64,000 nucleotides of DNA from Mesostigma viride (Eukaryota; Streptophyta; Mesostigmatophyceae; Mesostigmatales; Mesostigmataceae). Below the pieces are notes generated by a model, which saw only the letters and a program-made list of their open reading frames with translations, ran no database searches and was not told the DNA's origin. The stretch is from NCBI GenBank assembly GCA_009746045.1, contig RPFO01000165.1, forward strand, positions 124,001 to 188,000, given 5' to 3'. This document shows positions 43,005-62,673 of this stretch, piece by piece. How positions within the stretch are numbered: the first letter of the stretch is position 1; the number at the start of each line of letters is the position of its first letter. A program made the translations under genes and the position numbers.

Positions 43005-43285
43005 GTTCCTCCCGTTAGGCGTTTCCATTGGTCTTATCGTAGTATAGAGCTTTGACATGGCTCTGTATATAGGTTTATAGCTGGGCGTTTGCTTTGGTTT
43101 GAGTGATTTCACTCTGCTGTAAGTAATTATATTTTTAATATATACGGTTCTGAACTATCTTCCTAGCGTCGGACCAAGAAAGGAAAATGGCGGACCATTG
43201 AGGCGTAATCACTGCGTGATATTTGGCTAAGCTATTATCGCTGGAAGAATGGGAAGGAGCAGTAAAAGCACGCCGCTGGCTCATG

Positions 43286-43500
43286 GTAACGCACCTGGTA
43301 GGTCTTGTGACGTCACGCTAGAAGTAGAAGGAGTAGGCGACTTAGCTGGGTTATCTGGAGCACCGAAAGCAGTACGAGGGCGGCAATAGTCCAGCGCTCG
43401 TCCTAAAATCAGCGACCAGTCTCTCTGCGGGTGCGGCCGTCTAATAAACAGCAGCACGAAGGAAAAGGTGTAGTCTACCACGACGCTAATCGTCTCACTA
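43286..43500. other. Flank upstream of hybrid-binding ORF: no gene seen
   Basis: No LTR termini or ORF supported. Confidence 0.3.
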
Positions 43501-43830
43501 TTGCCGAACCGAACATTTATCCTCTATCTACGACAGGAAGCAACCATACGCGATATTCACAGTCTCCTTTCCCACACAGCAAAATATGGTGTTGTTCTTT
43601 CTCAGTTACATCGTTTTTCCCGTCTTTGTTCTTATCGTGTTGATTTCATCACGACTCTTGTTGAACTCTTGCAGCGTTTATTGGTCAAAGACTATGACCG
43701 CGCCATTATGCTCCGACAAGTCCGATGTTTTTTGCAACGTCACCCACATCTGTTCGGTGCTGCCCCTTGGCACAAGCTCTACAAACAGGTCGTGGACCGG
43801 CTGGATCGCATAGTATCTCCGCACATCTGA
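43501..43830 (+). pseudogene. Possible reverse-transcriptase thumb-region fragment
   Basis: The 109-codon frame reads ...SLLSHTAKYGVVLSQLHRFSRLCS..., LVELLQRLLVKDYDRAIM and FLQRHPHLFG. This resembles the segment after the catalytic motif in some Penelope-like or related eukaryotic RTs (S..HRFSR.C......F......L...L...GY). No catalytic block is present. The assignment is from memory of the pattern and weak. Confidence 0.3.
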
Positions 43831-44506
43831 ACCCCGTGATGCCAGATCTCCTTTGCGGCCGTTCCGAGCTTGGCACTGGATTCGTTGTCCACATCGTCGC
43901 GTCGCTGTCGCAACACGATGTTTTCTGGCATCCGCGGGCTTTTGGTTCCCGCCGCACATTTGAAAGTGCTGTCCTCCGGCTTTTTGCCTTTGCACCGTGT
44001 GCAGTTCTTGGACGTTTGGAATCATGGCATGGCTAACGTGATGACTGACTAGCTAGACCTTTTCAGTGGTTTTCCATTTGCGGGTATTTCCTCGTAAATG
44101 GTGGGAGAGCGATCGCAGCAATGGTGCTCACCACTAGACACTCCCGGCCAGTTAGGCTAGAAACACACGCCCTGATCAAGCATGCTGTTTCCGGCCCCAC
44201 CGTCTAGGTCATCTAGTCGCTCCACACGTAAGCCAGCCATAATTTCAATGCACAAGGATACACATTTCCATCACCATTCATCTTCATCATCCTGAACGAC
44301 TCGAAAACGCGGAAAAGATAACGGCAGGCTCGAGCTACCATGGTCCGGATTCTCCCGATTTCTGGCCTGCGCTGGTTGTCTCTTTGATACGCAGGAAAAC
44401 AAAGCGAAGGAGCTATCTAGCAAAGCGAAGGAGCTATCTATAAAAGGGTTTTTCCGCTACGAGCAGGTCTAGCATCTAGGCAGAGCGTGTCCCGAACCGG
44501 GCAGCA

Positions 44507-44809
44507 CTACTCTCCCAGCTTGAAGGCGACCCGCCCATTACCTGTCAAGAAAGTGCCGTCTTCGTTTCCCTGGACGCGGAAGGGTTCTTGCAAAGGCGTA
44601 TGTGACAAGGGACCGTCGTCTCGCTCTCTACCTACGAAAGTTCCTCCGGAACCATTGTTACGTCCTAAACTTCTACCACCACCTCTACCTCTACCCGGCC
44701 TAACCCAACCTAAATTAGTCAGGCCACCTCTACTCAATCCCCTAGCGAAAGACGAACGAGACGGAGCAGATCTCAATGCATTCACGTATGTATTACTGTA
44801 ATACGCCAT
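44507..44809 (-). CDS. Small Arg/Gly-rich ORF of unknown function
   Basis: 100 codons from ATG (MAYYSNTYVN) with an RGG-like middle (RPGRGRGGGRSLGRNN) suggestive of nucleic-acid binding. It lies just 7 bp downstream of another minus-strand frame (45008-44817), and a third (45380-45018) precedes that. The series may be the diverged 5' region of the gypsy element. No family recognised. Confidence 0.35.
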   Translation of the reverse strand: MAYYSNTYVNALRSAPSRSSFARGLSRGGLTNLGWVRPGRGRGGGRSLGRNNGSGGTFVGRERDDGPLSHTPLQEPFRVQGNEDGTFLTGNGRVAFKLGE

Positions 44810-45380
44810 AAGCCATTTACACGAACCCGTTTACTCCAGGAATAGAGGAAGGAAACACAACTACACTGCCGTGACCCAAGCCTATATGTGTTAATTCATT
44901 TAACACACGCCGAGTGCCAACACGAGGAGCAGAACGTGCATAAATGATCACCAACGGTCCAGCATGCTCGGGCCGACCTGGCCCTCGCCTACAAATGTAC
45001 AGATGCACGCTGGTCCACTACATTCTGCCCGAAGGATAAGGACCACTAATAAAGTACGCGGCGCGACGCCCAAAAGCATCCAATGCACCACAGTACTGAT
45101 ACAAGGACAACAGTGTCCCAGTACAAACTACACGTAAACCTAGGAACGATCGAGGCAAAGGACCTAATTTACGTCCGTAACTACAACGAATTGTTACGCG
45201 ACGTAACAACGATGACGTGCATGATGAATAGGCCGGAACTGTTTGATAACGAAAGGTTAGTGGTTGTAGACTAATTATAGGTCGTTGATTATTCAGTGAA
45301 GGGGCGGCACACTGTTGTTTTTGTTTACTTCCGCGCGATGAATCCCACTGAACTGAACTGAACACCGCGCGGCAAATCAA

Positions 45381-45641
45381 TCGTCAACGGCGTTAACTAT
45401 TGCAAGTACATATCGGAAACTGCACGCCGATTCGCGACAACTTATTCCTTCCGGCGCAGTTGTACGGCGTACTTTTGGTATACTAGCCAGGTTTGTTGCG
45501 ATACTGTTGCATTGCGGAACTCTAGAATTGGTGGGTTTTCAGTTGCGGAACTAGGTGTTGCGATACTCGAGCACGCTCCCATTTCTCATCCAAACATCAC
45601 TTTTGAAAAGTGAAGGTGCCATGGTGTGCCCATACCTGCCC
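45381..45641. other. Flank of TTAA element X2: no gene seen
   Basis: Contains two gttgcgatact phrases and a gttgcggaact variant near 45494, 45543 and 45557; another gttgcgatact occurs beyond X2 near 47411. No coding signal. Confidence 0.3.
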
Positions 45642-47367
45642 TTAACCCTTAAACCGTGTCCAACTGCCCTCTATAAATAGCGGGCAGTTGGCACTTTCCA
45701 TGATAATGTCCACAAACCAACCTAATAATTATTTATGGTCCATACTAGGACCAAAGCACACACATATATGGACCTCCTTGGGGGTCATGTCATTGGTCAT
45801 AATGCAATGTCCTATGGGTGCTAAATATAGCACCCCCTGGCAGGGGGTGCGCAGGGTGCGAGACAAGAGACACATATAATGCAATATTGGATGTCAAATC
45901 ACGTTTGTTGGTCCTGGATTCAACAAGGCAGTGAGAAAGGAAGCTAGTAAGGGCTCCTGAACACTGACATCATGGGGTGGAGCAGGGACCCAGCTGCAAG
46001 CTCTAAAAATAAATGCCCGCTACAAATAGCGGACAGTTTGGTTGGTGACGCCTGCTAGCATTACAAAGCTAAATTCTCATCCCGTAGCAACAAAAAACAT
46101 CATGGATGATCAAACATGCTAATTACATCCTGTCCAGGCTGCAGAACATCCATCATAGCATATAAAGATAGGTAACCACGCCTATGCACAGTCACATTTG
46201 TACGTATCATAGCATGATAAGGGCACACCCTTGAAACCACACAAGCCAAACATGATGCTCACTTTTTTCTTGTGCTGATGCTGCAATAATTAAGTGCAAG
46301 TAAGCCAAGCTCAATGGCAATGCTAGCTAGTGCTTCCTGCATGCTGGGCTTTATAATACTAGCTGCTAACTGGCTATGGGGTGTCCTCTACTAACAAAGC
46401 CAAAGAGCTAACCAAAACCTGGCCAATATACCATCTTTCCAAAAGAATGTAGACAAGAAAACCCATCACAATACCATGCACAGTATATTTAAGCATTACA
46501 TCGATCGTTACTCTAGTATATAGGATGAAGACGCAGCTAACCATGAACAAAACGGATGACAAACTAGGCGAAATGGTTGTACGCAGCCACCAAGACAAAC
46601 CGTTACATAAAAGTAGTAAGGAAGGAACTTAAACATCACTAAAACTTAATTTAAGTCTGGGATTACTTACCGAACGATAAAACCACTTTACCTCCTTCAC
46701 GGCAGCGGCAGGGACAGCAAACTGGGCCAGGTCCAACTACAGGCTGGCTGACAGGTAGCAAGCTCATGACAGAAACGATGCCCCGAGGCTATTCTGGCCC
46801 ACAGCGCTGATGACTATGCGATATATACATCATACTTAAGTTAATCGTTGCAAAATATTCGATGATACAACGGCAAATACCAAGTGCTAGCTTCATCGGC
46901 ATCCCCGTGGTAGTAAACGCGTGTTGACGCAATAAAAACCAGCCCGAGATGATTGCGCGCCTCGTTAGAGGTTGCCGGCAACTAGGTCTATAGCATCTTT
47001 ATGACGTATAAAGTGTGCCTACAAAATTTGGAACGAGTCCGTGCATGAATGCTCCTGCGCCAGTCAGTTTTCTGCACCGCCATGGCCGCAAATCTGCACG
47101 GACGTCAATATTTTACATTCACGTTTTCGTCCCATTGAAAAGGGTCCCCTTGTACTTGGGTCAATAGTTAGTCCCTGTGTACTTGTCAGAATATAGTGAT
47201 GTTTAGGTACGGGACGCAGTACACATCTAGCTGAAGACGCCTGGCTAAAAATATCACGGAAATACCTACTGGCATTCGCGTTATTCTCACTACCAACTGT
47301 CCGTTATTTGTAGCGGTCAGTTGGTACTGTCCGCTGCAAATATCAGTCAGTACGGTTTAAGGGTTAA
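45642..47367. mobile_element. TTAA element X2, same terminal family as X
   Basis: The body 45646-47363 (1,718 bp) is bracketed by TTAA (45642-45645 and 47364-47367). Termini CCCTTAAACCGT/ACGGTTTAAGGG are the same as in X. Subterminal hairpins differ in sequence but not in plan: caactgccc...gggcagttg near 45660-45690 and related phrases near 46016 and 47298-47348. No transposase was recognised. Confidence 0.9.
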
Positions 47368-47465
47368 TCGAAGTGGATGATAATTTATTTATTTTTAGTT
47401 GCGATTCTTGTTGCGATACTGCGGGTGACCCCTGTATGTTTCGGTCTAGGTCCGCCACATCCTCG

Positions 47466-47993
47466 TCAATCGCCCCAGGGGCGCCATCCTCCTCCCCAGC
47501 GCCCGGCCGCTCCACCTTGCCCCGCCCCTCCGCTTCCACCTGCGGCCGAAGGGGGAACACCCCCAGTTCCCACCCCACCTGCTGACACTGGTGGATCCGG
47601 CTCTGCAATAGCCTCCCCCAGTTGCGCTGCTAGCACATCGGCCAGGGCCTCCTCCCCATCCCAGTCGCTGACAAACCCCCTTTTCTCCAATACGTCCATG
47701 ACGTTCTTGGCACGCCCCTGATTGAGCTTCTGGATCCGCTCTAGCCAATCCCCCTCCCCTAGGATCTTCTGGACCGCAGTGGCGGCCTCCTTTGGGGTGC
47801 ATCCCTCCTTGGCTGCTTGCTTGAGTTTCGCTATGAAATTCCGGTCGGTCTGGGGCCGGCTGTCGGTCACTGTTGACGTCACATGGTGGGTTATAATGCT
47901 TGATGTATTATCTTGCGTTTTGTTTTTTGTGATGTGGTCACGTGAGGTTCTCAGGCAAAAGAAACAACCTGCTTCCCTAGAATGGAAGCCCAC
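47466..47993 (-). CDS. Unrecognised minus-strand ORF (175 codons)
   Basis: The middle is protein-like and helical (NFIAKLKQAAKEGCTPKEAATAV, WLERIQKLNQGRAKNVMDVLEKRG) with a Gly/Pro-rich tail. The real start may be an internal codon. No family was recognised. It could be a GAG-type fragment or a small host protein. Confidence 0.35.
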   Translation of the reverse strand: MGFHSREAGCFFCLRTSRDHITKNKTQDNTSSIITHHVTSTVTDSRPQTDRNFIAKLKQAAKEGCTPKEAATAVQKILGEGDWLERIQKLNQGRAKNVMDVLEKRGFVSDWDGEEALADVLAAQLGEAIAEPDPPVSAGGVGTGGVPPSAAGGSGGAGQGGAAGRWGGGWRPWGD

Positions 47994-48913
47994 CTTTTAT
48001 AGCAACCACCTGTCCAGCCAACCCCTACCTGGGTGGCTGGGGTACAGGTGCCAGCACAAAAATTTTTTTCTAAAATTATTTTTTCTTTTTGTGCTATACG
48101 GCGTTGCATTCTCCGCTCAGCAGGTTAGTCATAGATAAAATGAGCATAGCTCACCAATGAGTTGGGACAAATCTGAGACGAAATATTGGGCGAAGGTACT
48201 GCAATGTTTAGGACCGGCCCTGTACCGGCTACAGGTAGGAAACTAGAAGCTACTGTACTGTAGCGCGCTCTCCTTGGCGGGGCTACTTTAGCGCCACCTG
48301 GCCCTCGGCGGCGGCACGTGGTGTCACACTACATCTCCATAGTCCCTAGCCGGGGCTCCTTGGCCGGGGACCGGCCACAAAAAGTACAAGCTCTACAGAC
48401 TGTACTAAATTTTTTTGACCTGCCACACTCACTATTGGCTGGAGCTGTGGCTTGTCTCCAGGGGAAACGCAATATGCTTGTTTAGCCGTGGTTTGGTCAG
48501 CAAAAAGTGGCATTTTCTCAACATAGATGTTTTTAAAATATTTTTTCACGAATTTTGAGCTATTTTGCACTATTTTTGGAAAAGTGTGTAAAAAGTGAAG
48601 GGCCTCTCATGGGCCCCTTACACAATTTCGACTCTTTTGGCCTAACCAGCCTGTACTGTACTGTAATGTCGCGGGCGACGCCCGCATAACTTGTAAAAAG
48701 CTCATTTTTTAATGTGGCTCCGAATCGGATGTCAGTCTTCTTGGCTCAATACGAGGCAACAGTCAGCGTCCGCCATAGCTGTTGAAGTTGTCCTGCCATG
48801 TATAGCTAAATGGTGCATGTAAAACCCATCAACACGGGCATACATTCAGTCTTTTACTAACGACATTGTCTCTGTTCTTTGATTCTATGCAGTGGCGTGA
48901 CAGATCTGCGTGA
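47994..48913. other. Upstream region of the SNM1-like gene
   Basis: No ORF supported. A possible splice acceptor (ttctatgcag, ending about 48891) just before the first coding exon suggests a spliced 5' untranslated leader. Confidence 0.4.
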
Positions 48914-56857
<7,944 letters not shown>

Positions 56858-57038
56858 ACTCTTATTTTTCTTACAATGGCTTCCCCTGGGAGCTGAAAAC
56901 CAGCATTGTCCGATCGACCCTTACCAACTTGTTGTACCACTTCATAGAGCTACTCATGCTACATCATCTTGTCATTATCAATTATTTAATTAATTTACAC
57001 GTTAACTGCGTCCCGTGCTCAGTGGGATGGACATCGGA

Positions 57039-57200
57039 TTAACCCGTGTTTTTTTACAACGCGATGTATCGCGTTGTAGGGTTAGAACGCGATGTATCGC
57101 GTTGTAATCTGACACGTGGCAGACACAGTAGATACGAGATTTTCGGTCTGAAACTCGGTGGACGGCCTCCTTACATCCTGTAGAACTCAAGAAAAAATCC
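57039..57200. mobile_element. Left end of another TTAA element with tandem palindromes
   Basis: TTAA (57039-57042) is followed by CCCGTG and then two copies of the palindrome aacgcgatgtatcgcgtt (about 57059-57077 and 57088-57106). The matching right end (CACGGG before TTAA) was not found, so it is truncated or outside the window. Confidence 0.55.
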
Positions 57201-57625
57201 TGGTATTTTTTGAATTTTTTGGGTGACAGCTGCAAACAAATATGTACCACTGAAATCAGGCATTTTCGCGGGACGAAGGTGAAGACGACGGCGATGGCGG
57301 CACGTAGATCTCGCCAGTTTTCGCGCGAATTTCAGTGGCTGTTGGGTGGCACGACCATGATGATGCGTTCAAAGGTTGATAATTAGGTTTCTACGAGTTT
57401 GTTGAGGTACTGGGGCAAAGGAAACGTAGTTTTTTAAAGTTTCTCACCCAACTGCGGAAACCCTGGAACCGGCATACATATTATTACGGCAAGACTCAAG
57501 TCTGCTGCGGCACCATGCTTGGTATTTCCATGGTGCTTCGACTTCTTAACACATGTTTATTCATGGCGAACGCCCGGACTCTCGGCTAAACCGAGATTTG
57601 TGCAGACTTTTATTGGGTAGCTCCG
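57201..57625. other. Region before the gypsy LTR: no gene seen
   Basis: No coding or repeat structure recognised. Confidence 0.35.
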
Positions 57626-58293
57626 TGTTACGTCCCAGCCCAGACACACCTAGCCTGAGCCACGTAGCGAAAGATCTACCATGCCGGAATTAGGAAGGTT
57701 CAAGGTGGCCTAATGCAGATTGCGCTTCACGACTGGGGTCGTGAGATATCTGGCACCGCGACTTGATGCCAAGCTAATTAATACACACTTATAATGGCTA
57801 GCAATACCAATTACAAATGGATAGTTGCCCCAGGTTTAATGTGTAGGCGTATTCACACTTATCATTCATCAAACCAAGAGGACGAGACTCTCGTCCTCGG
57901 ACCAATTTCACCTAGGTCTGCCACTACGCTGGCAAGGGGCGCCGACATGGCGCCGACCTTCCAAAGCATGCAGTCCACACAAGATCCTCGGGTCGACATC
58001 GACCCTCGCCTACAGAATCCACGCATGAGTACAATATCTCAACTAGCTATAAAGTACGCAGCGCGGCGCGACTGCACCGGCCCCTAGAAGATACACGCAT
58101 ACAACAACCTAGGCCCAAAATAACTGGTCCGAATCACCCAAACTGTCATAGTTCCATACAAAAGTCCTGACCAAGGGACAATTCCCAAATTAAGTCCCGA
58201 AACGAGTCCCAAAGTCCTACGGACTATGACAACAAGTCAAACTACATAATTTATTCCATTGTTACGTCCGTCCAAAAGGGCCGGGACGTAACA
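57626..58293 (-). repeat. LTR of a second gypsy element
   Basis: 668 bp with perfect inverted termini TGTTACGTCCC/GGGACGTAACA. A polypurine-like run (ggaggag/ggggggg on the minus strand, 58294-58312) abuts its right side. That makes it the 3' LTR of a minus-strand element whose GAG is at about 63 kb. The 5' LTR is outside the window. Confidence 0.65.
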
Positions 58294-58312
58294 CTCCTCC
58301 CCCCCCACGGGG

Positions 58313-61300
58313 GTCGGTAGTCCCTACCGTACAACAAGAGATAGAAAGGAAACAAGTAAGCTACGCTACTATAAGAGTACTATGTCCCAACCCCGGTTCA
58401 CCCGCGGGTTAGTAATACCAATTCCTCTAGAGGTCGATACACAGGACCAACCCTGACGTAGTAGCATGAAACAGGATGACAGGATCATTCCACTATCCGT
58501 CATAAAACTCTCACAACCATCTCAGCGACCGCCGTTGTTGGCGCGCCGATCCACTGGAGCCATCTTAGGGGGCGCCACCGCGTGCCCTATCCCATCCACA
58601 TAGTAATGCACAGTCCATGTAATCCCGCGCAACCATGCAGTCCTGAGGTCCTGAGCAGCCTCAAACTTGATGAAATGTTGACCATAGGGGTACTATGTCC
58701 CAGCCCTTGTGCACCAACGGGCCAGTGAAACCAGGTCCCCCCCAGACTTGCCACGCAAGGGCAACTCTTTATATAGCCAATCGGGACTGTCAGCAGGAGG
58801 GAATATTTTTCATGCATACAACTTGATGATCCGGCCGACGAGGTGGCCAGTCATGTATCCCGTCCAGCCGAAACCCAGCCTTACAGCGCGACTGATGCGC
58901 GTAATCACATGACGATTAAGAAGTACTACTAGCGTCGACGACGGTGAGGCACAGCATGCAGTGCAGGCCCCATGCTCAGAAGCGAGGGCGTGCACCAGAA
59001 GAATCTGATCCATCGCCTCACTACCGACAGCTGTACGCGTCCTCTCAAATACAGGCGCGCCGTGAGCCAACCGACCATGCAACGTGGCCGTCCCTGGCCG
59101 CCGCTGGAGTGGCTGTATAGCGGGGGAAGCCCTAGCGTGGCCGCTAGAGTGCGCCTCCCCTGCACCTGCGAACGCATGCAGGTGCCCGCAAGGCCCTAGT
59201 GTGTCCACTAGAGTGCGCCCCGCCGTCTCTATCCAGCGCAGGAAACAGGCAAAGTCGATCAACACCGGAAACTTGGATAATATGGCACGTTAAGTGCCCA
59301 AAACTAGCAGGGCCCCAGCGTGTCCACTGGAGTGCGCCCTGCCAACTCCTCCACGAAGCTGCAGTAGTTTAGGCACAACACCACTCCGGCCGACGTGCAT
59401 AGACCGGAGCAGTCGCCGGTCCCCGCATTCCTTACTGCCAATGTGCCTGAACTCCACCGCAAGCGGGGGAAAACTCCTCAGCTCGCAGTCACACCCTCCG
59501 TGACACTTGCACAGCAAGAGCACGGTTGATGTTTGCGCAGGCCCATAAGCATGTGATGCTCGAGGCCGCCGACGTGGACTGCATAGCGCCCGCAATGCCC
59601 GCACTTATATAATGCAATGGGCAGGTCGGGGAGTGACACGCCTTGCAGGAACTGCCGTATCAGTAACGTTGCCCCTGCGAGACACCGTGCTGCTCATGGA
59701 GTAGGGCCGAAGCAACCCCGCAGTCCCAAACAAGAGCTCCTCGGGCTCGATCGCGCCCAGCCCACAGGTGCTCAAGCACATACAGCGATCGTGGACCGGG
59801 GTCAATGCCGCGCACGACCGATCACCGCCTGTCCACCCCGCTTGACTGTCTTGCCCAGGATCCCCATTCCCGCAACAGAAACACGCCCCTATGTATGCAG
59901 TCCCCACCGCGCATCGCCACATCCCCCACTCGAAGCTTGAAGGCCTCTCACCACCCCTGTACCAGTGCATGGCCATGGGGTATAGTACATTTTGAAGCCC
60001 ACACAGCCCGCCCGCCATGCACATGGAACGCCCTGCTCTGAGTCCCTCATCCATGCAACCTCGTAGGCGCGCGGACACGAGCCACTTGCAAATCACGCTC
60101 GATCGGCCTCCACCAGTGGTGCAAGGAACAACTCCCTACCGGGCTCAGCCCACAGGAGGGACGCGAACACTGCGCGATGGTAGCCATGCACAGGGTCGCG
60201 GGCAGTGACTAGGTGCTCAGACTCCAGCAGCTCGATCCTGCCTGCCTCTCAGTCTCGGGTCGCCGTTACTACAGTCCCCGTGACTCGCCCTCGACGGCCA
60301 GATCCCGCACGTCCCATGTACCTCAGTGCTCTGCCATGGCTCAGCGCGCGTCAGCGCCGGGTCCGCTCAGAGCGGATGTACCGGCCCTATGCAGTGATAC
60401 CGGGTGTTACTCGGACACCGGCAGTCTGCGGGGCGACAGCGCCACATCATGTGGCATCGGCACCATGCACGCGCACTGTTGAGGCGGTGAGACAATGACC
60501 GGACACCGCCACCTGCTTCTGATGCAACCACGACCGGCACCAGCGCAACCAGTGCAACCACGACCGGCTGGGTCATCCACCACTACTGCCGGCAGTACGT
60601 GCTGTCGCCATGCAACTGCACCGTGCCCGCATATGCTTGCAGCCCCGGGGGCCCTTACTCCCGACGGTCGCGGCGGACGCGGGCGCGCCCTGCATGCACG
60701 GTTACTCGAGCCCAGGAGTGCCCTGACCCAGCTAGGCGTCGACTCAATGCCGGGGTAGCCAATTGGTTGGCTACCGACAATTCAACAAGGTGCTGTACAT
60801 CTGTTTGCCGGCCGACCACGATTCAGTACAGGCTCCGCCCTGCCTGATCGCCCAGTCGCATCGGGGTTGCAACAGCCTCCATGCACCGTGCCGTCTCCAT
60901 GCACCGTGCCGCACTAGTGAAATTAATCACGTGCAGGTGCACGAGAAGCCAAGCACGTCCCTCACGCGCCAGGAAGTCAGGGAGCCGTGACTCATAGCCG
61001 CCAGCCGGAAGGCTCCCTATAATAATACTTGGCCGCGTGCCATGGGACTCCGCGTCCGTTGGTCACGCGGGACGCGACGTGCAGTCAGGCCGTAGTCTGG
61101 GGTCGCTGGCACTCGCTGCCGAATCCGGCATCCCACGCGGAGATGCCTCGGTACGGACGCCTTAGTAGTAGAATCATCAAGCATCCGGTGAGCCCATGTC
61201 CAAAAAGGCCAGGACCATGTGCACATGCGGTGCTGAGTGCCTGACGTGGTCCTCTTCGGGACGACCCGTTCAAGCCCACCGCCAACTGCAGATTATCCCA

Positions 61301-61740
61301 TAGAGAATATATCATGGAGAAAATATATTATATAGAAAATAGAGAATATCGAAAATATATAATATCCGCACACTGGCGCATCGATCCCTGGCATGGCAGT
61401 AGAAGGGTCGTCGGATCCACGCGCGGCTGCGCATCGATCCCTGGCATGGCAGTAGAAGGGTCGTCGGATCCACGCGCGGCTGCGGTGGATTCCTACATAG
61501 ATGGCCGGCTCGATCCAAAGCCGAACCGTGCCGATCATACAGGAGCTAGATATAATTAAGAAGAGTATGGTATCATAAAGAAGTGTAGTGGACCAGTACA
61601 AGTACTTAGTATATAAAAGGTAGGTATAGTAAAGAAGTATATGGTATTATTAGTAGCCATCTGGTTTCATACGCTCTGCGACCCCTCCCCTTCCCCCGGG
61701 GACGACGCGTCCACGCGATCGTCCAATTACTGCCAAGGAG
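58313..61740 (-). other. Interior of the second gypsy element: no pol domain recognised
   Basis: RT, RNase H and integrase should lie here on the minus strand, but no motif was recognised in any frame. Several copies of a gtgtccact(a/g)gagtgcgcc phrase occur at 59200-59340, and a tandem 56-bp duplication lies at about 61374-61485. Either pol is missing or too decayed to read by eye. Confidence 0.4.
61374..61485 (+). repeat. 56-bp tandem duplication
   Basis: The unit gcgcatcgatccctggcatg... through cacgcgcggctgc occurs twice in direct succession. Confidence 0.9.
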
Positions 61741-62120
61741 TCAAGGATGCTGGACCGCCGGGCGCTCGTGTGTAATGCTATGTGCCCTATACTCGCTGTC
61801 AGGGCACCAAAAGGAACCATCGGGAAACCAAACTACTCGCCGGCGCACGCGAATGTCCACATCCTGCGCGTCCAAAGTCGAGCCCAATGATGATGTCCGC
61901 TGCGCCCAGCGGTGCGATGGTCGCAGCCAGGTCGAACGGGGTGCCTTGCAGCACACCTTTGATATCTGCCAGACCGGCGATTGGTGTTGGCGACCATCCG
62001 AGTGGGTCAGATGCACGGCCGTCCGGTGTGGGGGCTGGGCGTCAGGCCCAGCCGGCGCACCAGTGCCGCGTTGATGAAGGACGTGGAAGCGCCTGTGACG
62101 ACCAAAAACTTGACATCCAT
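61741..62120 (-). pseudogene. Degenerate gypsy protease
   Basis: Minus-strand frames around 62016-61741 end in VVWFPDGSFW. This matches VIWFPDSSYW, the end of the protease of the gypsy at 36.6-37.0 kb. Adjacent frames give a decayed protease body with frame changes. Confidence 0.55.
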
Positions 62121-62279
62121 GACGGTTGGTTGGCCGTGTCTGAATATATTATTACAATCTCATATATAAAATATCCCATTACCGCCAACGGTACCCTATA
62201 TAAAACCACTAGTGCTAGACGCCTAATAGTAATTTCCCATTACCGCCAACGGCGTCTATGCATGGGGTCAGTGTATGAT

Positions 62280-62415
62280 TCCAAACACCCCCCTTACTGC
62301 TGATAGCATGATAACAGGGTGACCTGCTACTGGCAGGACCAATGCACCCTTCGTACTACTGACATCATGATAACAGGGTGACCTGCTACTGTGCAGGACC
62401 AATGCACCCTTGGTA
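62280..62415 (+). repeat. Imperfect tandem duplication
   Basis: The unit gcatgataacagggtgacctgc... through aatgcaccctt occurs twice (about 62305-62352 and 62366-62413), with small changes. Confidence 0.85.
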
Positions 62416-62673
62416 TTTGGTACAGATGTGGGGCAAAACAGACACCCCCCCCTTGCCCTACACAGGTGGGCATTCTCAGAATGGCTAAGGTGGCCAGCCA
62501 CTAGGACTGGAAAAGCGCACCGGAGTGAACATATTATAAAAATATAATTATTAGTTAAATATACTTATATAATATATATTATAGTATACTTCCCAGCGGC
62601 AAACTCGTAACCGGCCACTGCTGGTGACTCAAAGGTCGCACGCTGTCCGGAGGCTAGTCGATGAGCCTCGATC

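Larger units (their letters stand above)
39366..43151 (+). mobile_element. R2-like (RLE-type) LINE inserted in the hybrid-binding ORF
   Basis: Flanked by the 14-bp duplication atatatacggttct (39366-39379 and 43138-43151). It encodes zinc fingers, a reverse transcriptase, a CCHC motif and a C-terminal restriction-like endonuclease. This is the layout of R2/NeSL/Utopia-type elements, without an N-terminal APE endonuclease. The coding region starts at the duplication without an ATG, so the 5' end is probably truncated. There is no poly(A) tail; the 3' end is AT-rich. Confidence 0.88.
39204..43285 (-). pseudogene. Small ORF with RNase H1 N-terminal-like (hybrid-binding) domain, split by a LINE
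   Basis: Read on the minus strand from the ATG at about 43284 to 43138, then from 39379 to the stop at 39204. Removing the LINE and one target copy gives a continuous frame of about 102 codons. Its middle has the pattern KYHAVITPQW ... FLSWSDARKIVQ ... YKKFVTFEEAQQFL. This fits the short RNA:DNA-hybrid-binding module found at the N terminus of eukaryotic RNase H1 and in caulimovirus ORF VI proteins (Y.V..G....I..SW.EC......YKKF...EEA..FL). It lies upstream of and on the same strand as the gypsy GAG, so it may be an element-borne accessory protein. Confidence 0.6.

Noticed and set aside
44960-45080. Similarity between 44.96-45.08 kb and the LTR at 57.96-58.09 kb (ctcgcctaca, taaagtacgc(a/g)gcgcg)
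   Set aside because: Only two short phrases match at similar spacing. It might be the diverged 5' LTR of the first gypsy element but is too weak to call.
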